A stretch of DNA of 64,000 nt from Rhizophagus irregularis (Eukaryota > Glomeromycota > Glomeromycetes > Glomerales > Glomeraceae), in NCBI RefSeq assembly GCF_026210795.1, contig NC_089447.1, positions 1,304,501 through 1,368,500 of the forward strand, read 5' to 3'. The translations under genes were made by a program, and so were the position numbers. Shown in pieces: positions 1-12,321 of the stretch (position 1 is the first letter of the stretch; every line of letters begins with the position of its first letter). Below the pieces are notes generated by a model. That model saw nothing but the letters and a program-made list of their open reading frames with translations. It did no database searches and was not told the origin of the DNA.

Positions 1-331
1 TATATTGCATGATAGAGATCTTGATTATAAATATCTTGATTGGAATATTTGTTTTGCAATATCTTTTTTAAGACAGAAATACTCAGATGACATTCTTAAA
101 CATAAAACTATATCTTTTTTATAATAGTATTATCCATAATATAGGTAAAAATTCTTAAAAAGCAAATATATTATATAATATATGATTATATTCATTAATA
201 AATTTGTTAATAAATATTAGATTTAGATGTTTATGATATATTACATTTACTAGAAATCCATAATCAATATAAACTAACTCTTAATTTCGATTATATATAG
301 AATTTATATTTTTCTTAGGTTCATAGTATTT
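1..331. other. AT-rich intergenic DNA, no gene seen
   Basis: No open frame, RNA gene or clear repeat is visible. The stretch ends at the 8-bp target duplication of the hAT element that starts at 340. Confidence 0.6.
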
Positions 332-589
332 ATCTCTATTAGAACTCCGATTGGTTTTGGTAATTACCAAACTGAACTGATCAGTTTCAGTATCAAAACG
401 GTTTCGGTATTCTGATTTACCAAACTGAACCTTTCGGTAAATTTACCGATCGGTTTCAGTAACTTCAGTTTCGGTACCGGTTTTGCGATTTACCAAACTG
501 ATTTACTGAACTGATATTTTCAGTATCAGTTTTGGTAAATTTTACTGATCATTTTAGTAAATTTACCAAACTGATTTGCCGAACGTTTT

Positions 590-826
590 GTAATGTTGAT
601 AAAAAACGTCGTGAAATGTTTTTTTTTAACAATTTAATAAAAACGTTGTAAAACATTTTTATTAGTTAATTTATTTAAAAAAAAACGTTTCGCAACATTT
701 TTTTTGATAATTTAATAAAAACGTTGCAAAATGTTTTTATTTGTTAATTTATTTTAAAAAAATGTTTTGCAACATTTTTTTTCATAACTTAATAGAAAAT
801 GTTGCGAAACGTTTTTTATTAGTTAA
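590..826. repeat. Palindromic AACGTT array, left arm
   Basis: Several imperfect copies of an AT-rich unit in which AACGTTGCGAAACGTTTTT and its reverse complement alternate with A/T spacers. The same unit recurs at 5052-5660 and 23100-24210, and in weaker form at 53321-53530. The unit is itself palindromic, so transcripts would fold into hairpins. Confidence 0.85.
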
Positions 827-3800
827 GGCCGCTCCAACCTAGAGTTATGTTTAACAAATCCCCCCCTCAGAATTTTCATGATTTATATATATATCCGTGA
901 CGTACAAAAAAGCAAAATTTTTATAAGGGTATATGTATCCCTCCTCTGAAAAAAATCTAAATTTAAGTAAAAATATGTGTAACATTTAAAATTCAATGGA
1001 ACGATAAACTAATAAATATCGATCTGCTGTTGTACTACAAATAAAATCATATTACTGGTTCTGCTTTGCAGAATTTTTTTTTTTCGCTTGCATTTTTGGT
1101 ATTTTTTTTTTAAAAAAAAATGCACACCTTCTCCTTTGAGATAAAGCTTATACTAAAATGAAATTATATTTGTTAGTTTCTGTATACCAAAATGGAAAAC
1201 AAATAGTCAAGTCTTCGGCAACTAGTATTGAACCTCCTGGACTATTATCTGATCTTTTGAAGATAACTCTTTCAATCAATGATATACCAAACGTGAATAT
1301 ATCAGTTGATTTTCAAAGAGATAAATCAAATGAATAGCATATAGTATCAAAGGGTATTAATGAAGATTTAGAAATATTAGATTTCTTAAAGGCTATACAT
1401 ATAAGATTTACGTGAAATGATGAAAATGATGATATTAATGATTCTCAAACAAAAAATCCTAAAAATGCGCTTGATATTTTGATGAGCAATGCTACAGGTA
1501 TACATCTTCCATCGGCACAAGGTTTAAATACTTGAAATAACCTACTTTATAATCATATTATTGAAATTTTAAGAACCCGAAAACTTGGGTGGTTTGGAGA
1601 AGTACATACAACTTCTGGGGCAAAGTTTGTATCCCGTTTGAGTAATCTTATCTGGTATATTGATCCACATCACAGCAAATTTACTTCAAGATCGTGTCAT
1701 CTACCAAAATTTGTTGATGATTTGCCAGAATACAAAGCAAAGTCAAGTTATAATCAATACTATATCAATTCACACCATAAAAAAACAGAAATTCAAGCAC
1801 AAACTTTGCAACGCCATGTTGAAGCTATGGAAAATTCATTAGTTCAGCCATGGGCAAGCGATAAAAAATGGGAACAATTCATTAGTGAAGTCATTCAATT
1901 ATGCGAAGTGTCAAGGAAATTTATAGAGTATTTGGATAATGTGAATAAAAGAATGCGCATCATTCATAATAGCAGTGTACCCATACGAAATGGAATTGAT
2001 CATATCAAAGTATTAGATATTGACAAAACTTTGACAACAAATGAAAATTATAATGAGATTATTAAATTAATGCATGAGAAGGAAGAATTTGAGCCAACTT
2101 GCATTGACGATCTCATTCTGTGTAATGTTATTCAACCAGTATTTTTAGAGAATATGGAACTTCCATTTAGCGTTACATTATATTGATATTATAGTGGAAA
2201 TTATATGGGTACTTTAAACTGACTTTGGAAAAGGCCAGATATTATTGAATTTTCTAATAAAACTAAAGAATCACAAGCTTTACTTAAAGTACATGAATTA
2301 TTGCCAAAATATAGTACCCAACAAATAAGAAAAAATGTAGTTAATAAGGTATATTTCAGACTTTTTTTTGTTTGTATTCAAATAAAGTTCGAGACAAAAA
2401 TAAAAATAAATTATATTTAAATTAAAAATACATTTTTATTGTACTAGTAGTATTCGTTATATACACGATTATCACCTGCCATACTATGTACATTATATCA
2501 AGACCTCATTGGAGATGCGTCAAATAGCCCAAATTTAATATCCCAGGAAATGCAAGAATGTATAAGATTGATGTATGAAACTCAAGACCCAAATATTATA
2601 TTTGATTTACAAAAAAATGGAGGATTTAAAGGAACAAAATTTGACGAATTTTGGGATGAAATTGATTATTATTTTAATAAAGTGAGTATATAATTATTTG
2701 AATAAATGCATAAATGCTGCACAAATTTATTAATTAAATTACATATCTATAAGATTATTCCAGCAGTACATGAAAGACGGCACACTACAATGATGTTTAT
2801 GCCAGTTGCAATATCAATTAGAGAATTACACGAAAATATTATAGAACGCTTACAAACTAAGCATGATGAAGAAACTTTTTCCAAGATTTCAATTCCAAGT
2901 GAAGAGTGGATTAGACTTCAATTTTAGCCTAAAACTATCTATGCAAAAACTTCTATGCAATATACTGGGCGATTTGAAATTTCTTACAAAGTACAGAGTA
3001 GACTACTTCGTAAATCTCATCCTGATTCTCATTATTGTGCTGCATTGTTTCGTTATACTCGGCTTTTTGCTATTAAATTTCGCAAATTTGCTTGTTTTAT
3101 TTCAGCGGATGACAAACATAAAGTTCCAGTTGGAGAAATAGTTGAAACATCAACAGGAGTTCGCAATAAAGCAACGCTGGCATCCTTGGGTACAGAATTG
3201 ACATCATGTGATCATGATTTTACCAAACTTTCAGTAACACTATCAATTTCATTATTTTGTGAAATTCCTAAAGATATTAGTGGAAGTTTTTATCAAGAAC
3301 AAGTATTTGTTTCTTATAAAGATTCAGTATTTCAACCTAGTTCAGCACTTAGGCATTCTAGTAAATGGCTGAAATGCTTACATGAAAAGTACGTCACATT
3401 GCCAGAAATGCTAATTATTTATACTGATGGTGGTGCAGATCACCGAACCACATTTGGTTCTGTTCAACTAGCAATGATTTGTTTATTTTTAAAAGGAAAT
3501 TTTGATTTTCTAGCAGCAGTTTGAACAGCACCATATCATTCATGAACTAACCTTGCAAAACGCATGATGTCAATTATAAATCTTGGATTACAAAATGTAG
3601 CATTAAAGAGAAGTGATATGAGTCTTGATTCTGAAATAATATTTAAAAGTTTAGGAACAATAGAAGATATTCGAAATGCATCATCATTTAATCAAACTTT
3701 AAGTGAAGAATTAAAAATGGCTATTAAAAATACCCAAAAAACTTTAGAAACTAGAACTGAACGATTAAAATTGAAAAATCAAAAGTTTAAATGCATTGAA

Positions 3801-5051
3801 CCAGCCGCTTTGGAAGAAATAAATGGTTTATTTGAAGTAAGTACTTGTCATAAACTCTATTTTGCAAAAAAAATTGAGTTTCTTTAGTATATTCACTCAA
3901 ATTTTATAGTCAAATTCTTTATATAGATTTTAGGTGAAAAAATTGATAATACCGTTACTCAAAATGGTACCTCACAAAACAAACTTCGTACTTGTGTTGA
4001 TTTACAAAAATTCATCAAATCACACTGTTTAATCCAAGAATATTCATTTCAGGTATAAATTTTAATTTTATTAATTTATAATATTTAATAATATTAACAA
4101 TATATTATTTTTAAGATTAAAAAATGTGGAGAAAGTGATTGTTTAATTTGTGATCCTGTTCGATTAACACATGAAATTTTTAATCAATTACATTATATAC
4201 CAGATCCACAAATTTCAAGTAGTGAGTATTTTTTTATATTTCTCATTTAAAAATTTTTTCTAATTCGCAAATTATTGATTTAGATCCCGATCATTATCAG
4301 GATTTTGATTCATTGTATGGGCAAAATACCACTGAAAAAGATATTCCAAGTAAAAAAAATCATCATGAATGCAAAGAACTTGCTCCAAGTGGAATTTTGG
4401 TTGCTGCAAGGGTTCGTGATTTTGTTTTTTGCATTTCTTGCTCAAAATTACGCTGTCTGTTTAGCCAATATGTATTAGATGATTCTGATTATGAAGCATT
4501 GCAAACAGCCATGGAAACATTTGCATATACATGTGGTTCACCAATTGTTCCAGAAAATCATTTTTTATATGACAAGGTTTTCGTTAGGATGAATTTAACT
4601 TGTAATTTACCAATTGAGCAGGTGTATTATTCTTGTAAGATTGAACATTCACAGATATGTTATTATTGTGGTGAAGAAGATAATCTTGTTGAACTATTAC
4701 AAGAAATTTTATCTCAATTTCAAACAGTATATCCTTTATGTGAAGTTTGTCAAGAAAGAGGAAAGAATTTTTTTACAAAAGGCAAAATACAAATGTGAAA
4801 AAAGAGACGTATATAATTTCAAGTAAAAATTTTTACAATATATAAATAAATAATCTATCATTACCCCCTCCTATTCCAAAAATTCTGTAATAAACATTAT
4901 AATTAGTACTAATAAATAATAATTCCCCATCATTTTTTGTACTTGATCATTGTCTAAAAAAATTTGTAATTTTTTTTTGACTCCCTACCCTCCCCCCATG
5001 TCTTTTTTCAATAAAAATTTTTGTTAAACATAACTGTAAGTTGGAGCGGCC
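827..5051 (+). mobile_element. Element with GGCCGCTCCAAC ends, TAA duplication
   Basis: Inverted ends of roughly 32 bp begin GGCCGCTCCAAC and continue through GTTATGTTTAACAAA; the right end reads TTTGTTAAACATAAC and then GTTGGAGCGGCC. It is flanked by TAA on both sides (824-826 and 5052-5054). Removing it restores the host hAT array sequence TTAGTTAATTAATT. A 3-bp T(T/A)A duplication is typical of PIF/Harbinger elements, but the encoded protein does not look like a Harbinger transposase to me. It carries one split gene (1158-4797). Confidence 0.75.
1158..4797 (+). pseudogene. Putative DDE-type transposase, unclassified, decayed
   Basis: One reading frame starts at ATG 1158 and runs over about six exons with intact-looking introns, starting near 2350, 2692, 3837, 4052 and 4222. 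The core holds SADDKH (about 3107), YTDGGADH (about 3420) and a TAPYHS..NLAKRMMS segment (about 3525-3570). I read these as the three acidic blocks of a DDE nuclease, with the expected third Glu replaced by Lys (NLAK); this assignment is by analogy with proteins I recall, not by alignment. The C-terminal part (4313-4797) is cysteine-rich (CYYCG, CEVCQ) and may bind zinc. Eight premature stops lie in frame: TAG 1335, TGA 1413, 1533, 2184 and 2220, TAG 2925, TGA 3522 and 3543. Most fall where Trp or Arg would fit, as expected from TGG or CGA decay. The gene is non-functional unless these codons are read through. Confidence 0.7.
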
Positions 5052-5660
5052 TAATTAATTAAAAAAAAAAACGTTTCACAACATTTTTTTTGATAATTTA
5101 ATAAAAACGTTGCGAAACGTTGCAAAACGTTTTTATTTGTTAATTTATTTTAAAAAAAAACATTTTGCAACGTTTTTTTTCAATAACTTAATAGAAAACG
5201 TTGCGAAACATTTTTTATTAGTTAATTAATTAAAAAAAATGTTTCGCAACATTTTTTTTGATGATTTAATAAAAACGTTGCGAAACATTTTTATTTGTTA
5301 ATTTATTTTAAAAAAAACGTTTTACAACATTTTTTTTCAATAACTTAATAGAAAACGTTGCGAAACGTTTTTTATTAGTTAATTAATTAAAAAAAATGTT
5401 TCACAACATTTTTTTTTGATAATTTAATAAAAACATTGCAAAATGTTTTTATTTATTAATTTGATTAAAAAAAAATGTTTTGCAACGTTTTTTTTCAATA
5501 ACTTAATAGAAAACGATGCGAAACGTTTTTTATTAGTTAATTTAATTAAAAAAACGTTTTGCAACGTTTTTTTTCAATAATTTAATAAAAACGTTGCGAA
5601 ACATTTTTATTAGTTAATTTAATTAAAAAAACGTTTTCACACATTTTTTTTAATAAAAAA
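5052..5660. repeat. Palindromic AACGTT array, right arm
   Basis: About five to six tandem, imperfect units of the same AACGTTGCGAAACG-type palindrome seen at 590-826, separated by TTAATTAATT and GATAATTTAATA spacers. It belongs to the hAT element at 340-5849. Confidence 0.85.
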
Positions 5661-5976
5661 TGTTGCAAAAACGTTAAAAACTGAACTGATAATGAATCGG
5701 TAAATCAGTTCAGTTTTCAGTATTTACCGGTCAGTTTTGGTATTGATGAAACTGATCGGTTTCAGTAATTAACAATATTGATACCAATCAATTCAGTTCA
5801 GTTTCAGTTTTAGCAAAAACCGTACCGAACTGAACCGATTAGAGCCCTAATCTCTATAATGATATTTATGTATTTCCTGACCCAGATACCATTTGCTTTT
5901 TCACATATTACTGTTTTTATTTCAAATTCAAATTTATTTCAAGAATTTTAAATGTTATAAATATTTGTCTAGTATA

Positions 5977-6232
5977 TACCGTAAAGTTCCAAATATAAGC
6001 AACCTTTTTTTGTTATAGGGGTGCTTATATTTGGGTAAATTTATATATTTGGTATATTGTAGTATTGGCCAAACTTATCATAGTGTTGGTCAAGGATGCT
6101 TACTTTCAGGTAATATAAAAATCTGGGGTACTTATATTCAGGGGGTGTTGGTCAAGGATGCTTGCTTTCAGGTAATATAAAAATCTGGGGTACTTATATT
6201 CAGAGGGTGCTTATAATCGGGACTTTACAGTA
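5977..6232. mobile_element. Tc1/mariner-type MITE
   Basis: The left end TACCGTAAAGTTCC followed by ATATAAGC is inverted at the right end (TATAA, then GGGACTTTACAGTA). TA borders both sides, as for Tc1/mariner. There is no coding capacity. Inside, a 63-bp unit (GTTGGTCAAGGATGCTT...) is repeated directly at 6084-6146 and 6147-6209 with few differences. Confidence 0.75.
6084..6209. repeat. 63-bp direct tandem repeat, two copies
   Basis: Both units begin GTTGGTCAAGGATGCTT and end in CTTATATTCAG plus a G-rich tail. They lie inside the MITE at 5977-6232 and probably arose by unequal duplication. Confidence 0.85.
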
Positions 6233-6354
6233 TATATCTTTTAATGGACTATCACTATCAGATTTATCATTATTGTTAACTTCATTTGTATCATTTTCAT
6301 TATCATTTTTATTATATATAGTAGTAAAAATCAGGAATAACATCCATTTAGATA

Positions 6355-6500
6355 TACAGTTAACCTTGTTATAACGAATTCTAGAGTCCAGACTTCAACT
6401 TTACTTTAAGACTGTTAATTCGTTATAGCGAAGAAAATTTATTATAGTTGTCTGAAAAATTTATTATATCAAGAATTCGCTATATCAAGGTTTGACTGTA
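6355..6500. mobile_element. Short Tc1/mariner-type MITE
   Basis: The left end TACAGTTAACCTTG followed by TATAACGAATTC is mirrored by GAATTCGCTATATCAAGG then TTTGACTGTA on the right, both bounded by TA. Non-coding. Confidence 0.75.
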
Positions 6501-7195
6501 ATAGATGACTAATTAACATAAAATATAAAAGTTTTATAATAATTTGCCTTTGAAAGTTGGTTAAAATCGCTTGTAAAAAATTTAAAAATCATGAAAAAAT
6601 CTGAAAAAAAATCATTATTTTAATAAAAAAAGTTTAATTTATATACAATCTATAATTATGTAATAGAAAGAAAATCTGATTGCATAATAGGAAAAACATG
6701 TATATCCCCTAGTACTATACTAATATTTACTTTTTAATTAACCAATGTATAAATAATATAATAATTCTTAATTTTTATAATCTATATCTATATCTATATC
6801 TATATCTATACTATATAATAATTGTTTTTGTGTGTAACTGTAATGTTTAGACTACTCTGTATAAATAAATTTGAATTGCGTAATATCGCTTCCATTGGGC
6901 ACTTTATCACGTGACGTTATACTAACTTTCAAAAAAGGAAATTTTGCTTCCCACAAAAATAGGGGAATTTTGGTTTCACAAATACTTCATAAAAGGATAT
7001 TTCTGCTCTGATCACATAATTCCGACCAGAATCAATTGTTACATGCAGGTCACACTTTTTTTATATGTATGTATACCGTTACAAAGTAACGGGTTAACGG
7101 CTAGTTTTATATAATTAAATTTTCAATAAGTGTTATTTAAGAATTATTTTAAAAATAAAAAAAGGAGAATTATCTAAATTTTACTATAATTTTAT
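6501..7195. other. AT-rich intergenic DNA, microsatellite
   Basis: No gene seen. A (TATATC)n microsatellite lies at about 6782-6811. A small GTTACAAAGTAAC-type inverted motif is at 7069-7090, and one CACGTG lies at about 6909. Confidence 0.6.
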
Positions 7196-7410
7196 TACAG
7201 TCAACTTCCTCATCCATTATAATCACATTCTACTATAATTTATCAATAGTCACTATCACACCTATCCTCAAAAATCTTATATTAAAAAAAACCGTTTATA
7301 ATCACAGTTATATAAAGAATATATTAAATAACTTGGCATCTAATAATCGACAAATAAAGATGTACCATAGCTTGTTAAAATTATCTCACTAAGACGAATC
7401 GAATGGTAGT
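7196..7410. mobile_element. Truncated Tc1/mariner-like repeat
   Basis: It begins TACAGTCAACTTCC and runs through TAATCACATTCTAC. The block resembles the reverse complement of 25205-25503 over its whole length. Only one terminal repeat is present, so it is a fragment. Confidence 0.6.
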
Positions 7411-7562
7411 AGTTTTATCCTTTTACTTTACAGTATTTTTATGGCCAGGCCAGTTTTATTCTTTTACTTTGCTAGTGTTTACAGCCAAGCCTCTCTTTAC
7501 CTCTTTTTGAGGCATCCTCGAGCTAATATCCTATCATCTCCATGGACAACCATTATACCGAG
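7411..7562. repeat. Tandem 1-kb unit 1, left fragment
   Basis: Starts AGTTTTATCCTTTTAC and matches the first 150 bp of the units at 17215 and 18204. It stops exactly at ATACCGAG, the 8-bp target duplication of the hAT element at 7563-16085, and resumes at 16086. Confidence 0.85.
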
Positions 7563-10425
7563 TAAAGATGTTAGCCGTAACTGTAATATTAAGACATAGT
7601 GTCGTATGTAATAGGTTGCAACCTATCTACATTAAAAAGCAAAAGTTGTAATGCTATAATTAAGTTGTAATGCCATAATTAGATTGTAATACTGTAATTA
7701 GGTCTTAATGCCATGTAATACTGTAATTCCGAAATTAAATATGTAATTTTGGCCAGAATTATGCACTTAATTTTAGCAGAAATTAACAAATATCCTAAAA
7801 AGGAAAGTGATATTACACAAAATTCCAGTGTCGTTCCCACTAAAATCAATTTTCGTGGAATGGCTATTACCAAAAAAGGAAAGATCTGCATTTCCGTTTT
7901 GGCTGAATTATGATTTTCAGCTGAAATTATATGTTTAAGTGAAATTACGTTAATTTCAGCCAGAATTATATTTCAGATTTCGGATTTCAGATTTTAGGAA
8001 ATATGTGACTGTGTAATTTCAATTTTAAGGGGTAAATTAGAGATCCTGGGCGAAACCGAAATATTTAGTCATTTGACTAAACCGAAATAGTTTAGACATT
8101 TAAAATTAAAAGACGAAATGCCAAAATTCATTCCATAGTATTTTCATGGATTTTTAATTATAATAATTACTTATAAAAAAAAAATAATAAATTTATATTA
8201 AAATATAATACTTTTTAAAGGAATTTATAAAACTGTTTTATGTATAATATAATTTAATATATTTTTATAATAAGGGTGAATTTATTCTTCATCCCGGGTG
8301 AGACTAATTATTCCTCACCCTGTCACGTGATATATATAATTATTATAATATACAAATAAAATTAAATAAAAACATTAATTGTAAAAGCAAATAATTTTAT
8401 TTTATCTTAAAGACGCAGGTTCAATTCCTGCACTGTGCCTTTTAATTTTTTATTTTGTTATTTGTGTCATACGTGCTATTTGCCATTCGTGTTTGCGTTA
8501 TTTTATTTGTATTATGTGATGTTTCATGATGCTTCGCATGATGCTTTGCGTGGTGATGCTAAAATCTTTAATCTAGATATTCGTGTAAGTCATAATGCTA
8601 ACAGTACAGAACATTTATCTTACAAATACAATAATTTCAAGAGTTAAAAATCACTTTATTATTGTACATAAAATAACTACTTTGGGCGGACAAGTGCTAT
8701 GATAACGTCCATTTCCTCCACATAAACCACACTTGCGGCCCCCATCAGTTGCTTCACTTTTACTTTTACTTTTCAATTCAGTGGATGATTTAAAACGTTT
8801 TCCAGGTGATCTTCCCTTTGGTTGATGTTTTAATGGATCTAAAACTTGATTAGATTCAATTAGTACTCCATTTAGCCTACAAATAACTTGATTGTCATTT
8901 TCTGCTAATTGATTTGCTAAAGCTCTTTGTTGCTTAACTGATTCCGCCTAAATGTATTGAGCTTTTTTCCTTTCATTATACTCCTTTATAAGTTTGATTA
9001 ATTCTTCATCATCATCACAAATTGCAAACTGAATGGCTTTTTTTACTTCACCCATTAAAATGCCATATTTCAGTTGTTTTCACGTTATTTGTTTGGAGTA
9101 TTCTTCTGAAAGATCATTTATAGTATACTTTCTGGTAAATTCAAAGGTGCTACTATGATTAAAATTTCCATTGCCTATAACCTTTTCATTAAAATAACCC
9201 TCACTTGAACTAATATATTCATCTTTATACCAACGGCAAGGTATCAATGTTAGATGAAAACGTGCTTTGGATGATTCAACAAATACTTTAAAAAAATGCC
9301 GACACATAATACCATGAGTGATGAGTATAAAACAAGTATATAAATGCTCACCAGTACTAAGAAGAATCACGAATTGGTAGGTCTTTGGATAATTATATCT
9401 AGAAATCTTCCATATCTCAATGATATCATTAATATTAACCATTGCCATTAGCGATTGCAAGTCCAGTTCCCTATCTTCATCTATTTTGGCAAAAGTTTCA
9501 GCAGAGTCTTTTCCATCAAAGATTGGCTCAAATGAATTATCATCCAATGTTGGAGCTTCTGCAATTGATACTTGACGCATGAAATAACACACAGATTGGC
9601 ACATCTGTTTATAATGTGCGTCATGAATAGGCTGAGTAAGATACTTCTTCATAATGCTGTCAATGCCACTAAAAAACGTTTGAATGATAAGTGGCTGTGT
9701 ATATTGTAATGTTGAAGTTTTTCAAATAGAATAACGCGTATTAATAGATTCAAATTCAAGCCAATTCTCAATAGCTTCCTGAACTTGCAAGAGAGAAAAG
9801 CTTGACTATATAGCTTTTTTAATTAATGCATTTTCTGATTCAACACGCTGTGTAGATTGTGTTCCTGCTGTAAACACTGGTCAGAATAGTCCATTTCGTC
9901 CAAATTTCAAATTGACGAATGTTGGACGAAAGTTGGTCTAAATTTGGCCGATCATTACCAAAAAAATCGTCAAAATTATTATGGATGATTTGCACAGTTC
10001 GCCTGCCACTTGGCAATCAAAAATCGGCAAAAATTCGTTACAATTCCATTTCGGCAAAAAATTGATTGGCCGGTTTTAGGCTTAATTTTGGTCTAGAGCT
10101 GGCCGATTTTTAGTTGATGCAGAAATAGTCAATTTTATATTTATTTCTGATTTTTAAGCATAATTTAATTTCAATTTATTAATAAAACTACATAAAGGCA
10201 TAACATACATATATTTATCTATCTATTATTTCTAATCAATTACTATCTACAGTACTATCCGAATGTTATCAAGAAATCTATAAAATTTCCTCATGAACTT
10301 AAAAAAAAAGATGAAATAAAAAATTCGCCAATCAGAACTGGAACCTAATAAAGAGGAAATAAAGTACAATAGTTAGTTAAAAAACGGAATAAAAAATTGT
10401 TTTTGAATTCAATTCAATAACTCAC

Positions 10426-11180
10426 CAGTTCTGGAGTAGCAAAATCGTCGGAAACCTACAAAAGAACAAAATCAAAACATCATTTGCATTTCGTTAAGAA
10501 AAAACAAAATTGAATTTTCAAAGGGGAGTACCTTCAAAGTTCCGTTTAAGTATCATCCATAAACCCAAAAAAATCAATAAAATTTGAACTTTTTAAAAAG
10601 AAAGTTCCGAAGTAATTCTTCGAAACTCACCGATCCAAAGCCCAAGAGCCGGAAGCCGAAACCTACAAAATAGAAAAAAAAAATTTAAAAAAAATAATTT
10701 TTAAAAGTTTCGAAGTTTTTAAAACTCACCCATATATCCAAAGCCCAAGAAAACCTACAAATAGAAAAAAAAATTAAAAATAATTTTAAGGAGTTTAGTC
10801 TCAATTCCTTCGCTCCGAAACTCACCTATATATTATCCAAAGTCTAAGAGCCAGAAGCCGAAACTTACAAAATGGAAAGAAAAATTAAAAAAATAATTTT
10901 TAAAGAGTTTCAAAGTTTTCAAAACTCACCTATTTAACGCCCAATAACCGAAAGCTGAAACCTACAAAAAAGAAGAAAAAAAATTAAAAAAATATTTTTT
11001 TAAAGAGTTTCGATTCTTTCACTTCGAAACTCACCCATATATCCAACGGAAGTCGAAACCTACAAATAGAAGAAAAAAAATTTTAAAAAAATAATTTTTA
11101 ATAAAAAGGTTTCGAAGATTTCACTCCGAAACTTACCCATATATCCAACGCCCAAGATCCGAAGGCCGAAACCTACAAAG
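10426..11180 (-). repeat. Tandem mini-exon-like units with splice sites
   Basis: On the minus strand about seven units, 100 bp apart, each contain a pyrimidine-rich tract ending TTTTGTAG, a 25-45-bp GC-richer core (for example GTTTCGGCTTCCGGCTCTTG) and then GTGAGTTT, which looks like a 5' splice site. GTGAG/GTAAG motifs are near 10430, 10630, 10728, 10824, 10928, 11032 and 11134. TGTAG acceptors are near 10460, 10665, 10755, 10865, 10962, 11070 and 11175. All lie in the same order and strand, so each core is framed like a small exon. Confidence 0.7.
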
Positions 11181-12253
11181 TAAAAGAAAAAAAAACTTTA
11201 ATGTTTTTTAATGAAAAAATTAATCCTCAAGTCTGTTTAAATTTACCATACCTAAAATCCAAGTCTGTCTTAAACCAACCACCTCTTTTAAAAGTCTTAT
11301 CCTGGTGGAAAGCATTCGTTTGCTTTGACTAGTTCGATTCTAGTCTAAGACAAATTTTTGTATTTTTAAGCTAACGGTCTTTCGCGTCTAAAGAAATAAA
11401 GTATAAGTCCGTCGTAGTAAATAAAAAATTCCAACCAATCTGAAGTCGAATCGAAGCATCCTACAAAAAAAAAATTCCCAAAAGTCCAAGATCAAAGTCG
11501 AAATCAAATTCGAGGCAATCTACAAAAAGTGAATCCGAATCTAAAGTCAACCTACAAAAGAGAGAATCCAAATTCAAAGCCGTAATCGAATCTACAAAAA
11601 GAAAATTCTGAATCCAGAGCCGAGGTCGAATCGAATCAAGTACCTAAAATAACTATAAAAATGGAACAACAGTTGAAGTCAGTTAACCGAAGCAACCTAC
11701 AAAAAAGAAAATCCCAGTCGAATCTATAAAGAAAGTCCTAAGTCGAGTTGAATCGAAGTCTAAGCAACCTACAAAAATAGAATCCCATAACCTAAAAAAG
11801 TCAAAGTCAAATAAAAATAATAAAGCCAACATTTTCCAAAGAGACCTTAGAGAAACGCCTAGATGAAGAAAGTAAACGAACCGTTAGAAAACGTTCGTTA
11901 AAACAAAAACAATTAAGGAAAAAAATTTAAATAATTTACCGAAATTTTGCGTCCAAAAAGACCGAAAGAACCACCTAAGAAAAACACCGAACGTTTCATT
12001 AAAATTGATAATTAAGAAACAAAAATCCGAATTCCAAAAATCAAATCGAACTACAAAAAAGGAAATAATGCCGAATTGAAGTGGCCTACAAAGAAAAAAA
12101 TTGTCAAAAAAACCTACAAAAAGAAAATCAAAAGCGAACATCAAAAGTACCTATAAAAAAGAAAATCAATAAATCGGAGTAACCTACAAAGAAAAATCTA
12201 AACTCCAAGTTCAAATCGATAGACCTTCAAAGAGCAAATATGAATCGGTTATT

Positions 12254-12321
12254 GTCCCGAGCAGGAGTCGAACCTGCACCCTACGATTGAATCGTATGTT
12301 CTACCATCGAGCCTTCGGGAC
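12254..12321 (-). tRNA. tRNA-like sequence, probable anticodon UCA
   Basis: A 7-bp acceptor stem GTCCCGA/TCGGGAC, T arm GCAGG-TTCGACT-CCTGC and a D arm are clear. The D stem has one mismatch (GCTC/GAAC). The best anticodon arm is ATACG-ATTCAAT-CGTAG, giving UCA. The total is only 68 nt because position 26 and part of the variable loop are missing. It is possibly a pseudo-tRNA or Pol III promoter module. It lies inside the array of the CACTG element. Confidence 0.55.

Larger units (their letters stand above)
340..5849. mobile_element. hAT-type element with nested insertion
   Basis: The element is flanked by a perfect 8-bp direct repeat ATCTCTAT (332-339 and 5850-5857), the duplication length typical of the hAT superfamily. 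Its ends are inverted: TAGAACTCCGATTGG on the left against AGAGCCCTA preceded by GAACCGATT on the right. Next to each end is a zone rich in imperfect CGGTTTCGGTAAATTTACC-like motifs, then an array of AACGTTGC-type palindromes. A second copy at 22900-24358 shares both ends and arrays. No hAT transposase is visible, so this copy looks non-autonomous. The middle (827-5051) is a different element that inserted later. Confidence 0.85.

Noticed and set aside
1158-4797. Nuclear UGA recoding as an explanation for the stops
   Set aside because: TGG is used for Trp in the same gene, TAG stops also occur, host genes use TGA as a normal stop (RRP8 at 38733), and transition decay is simpler.
8411-8440. 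tRNA 3'-half GCAGGTTCAATTCCTGCA as a tRNA gene
   Set aside because: Only a T-arm-like motif is present. It lies in both terminal inverted repeats of the MULE, with no acceptor or D arm that fits.
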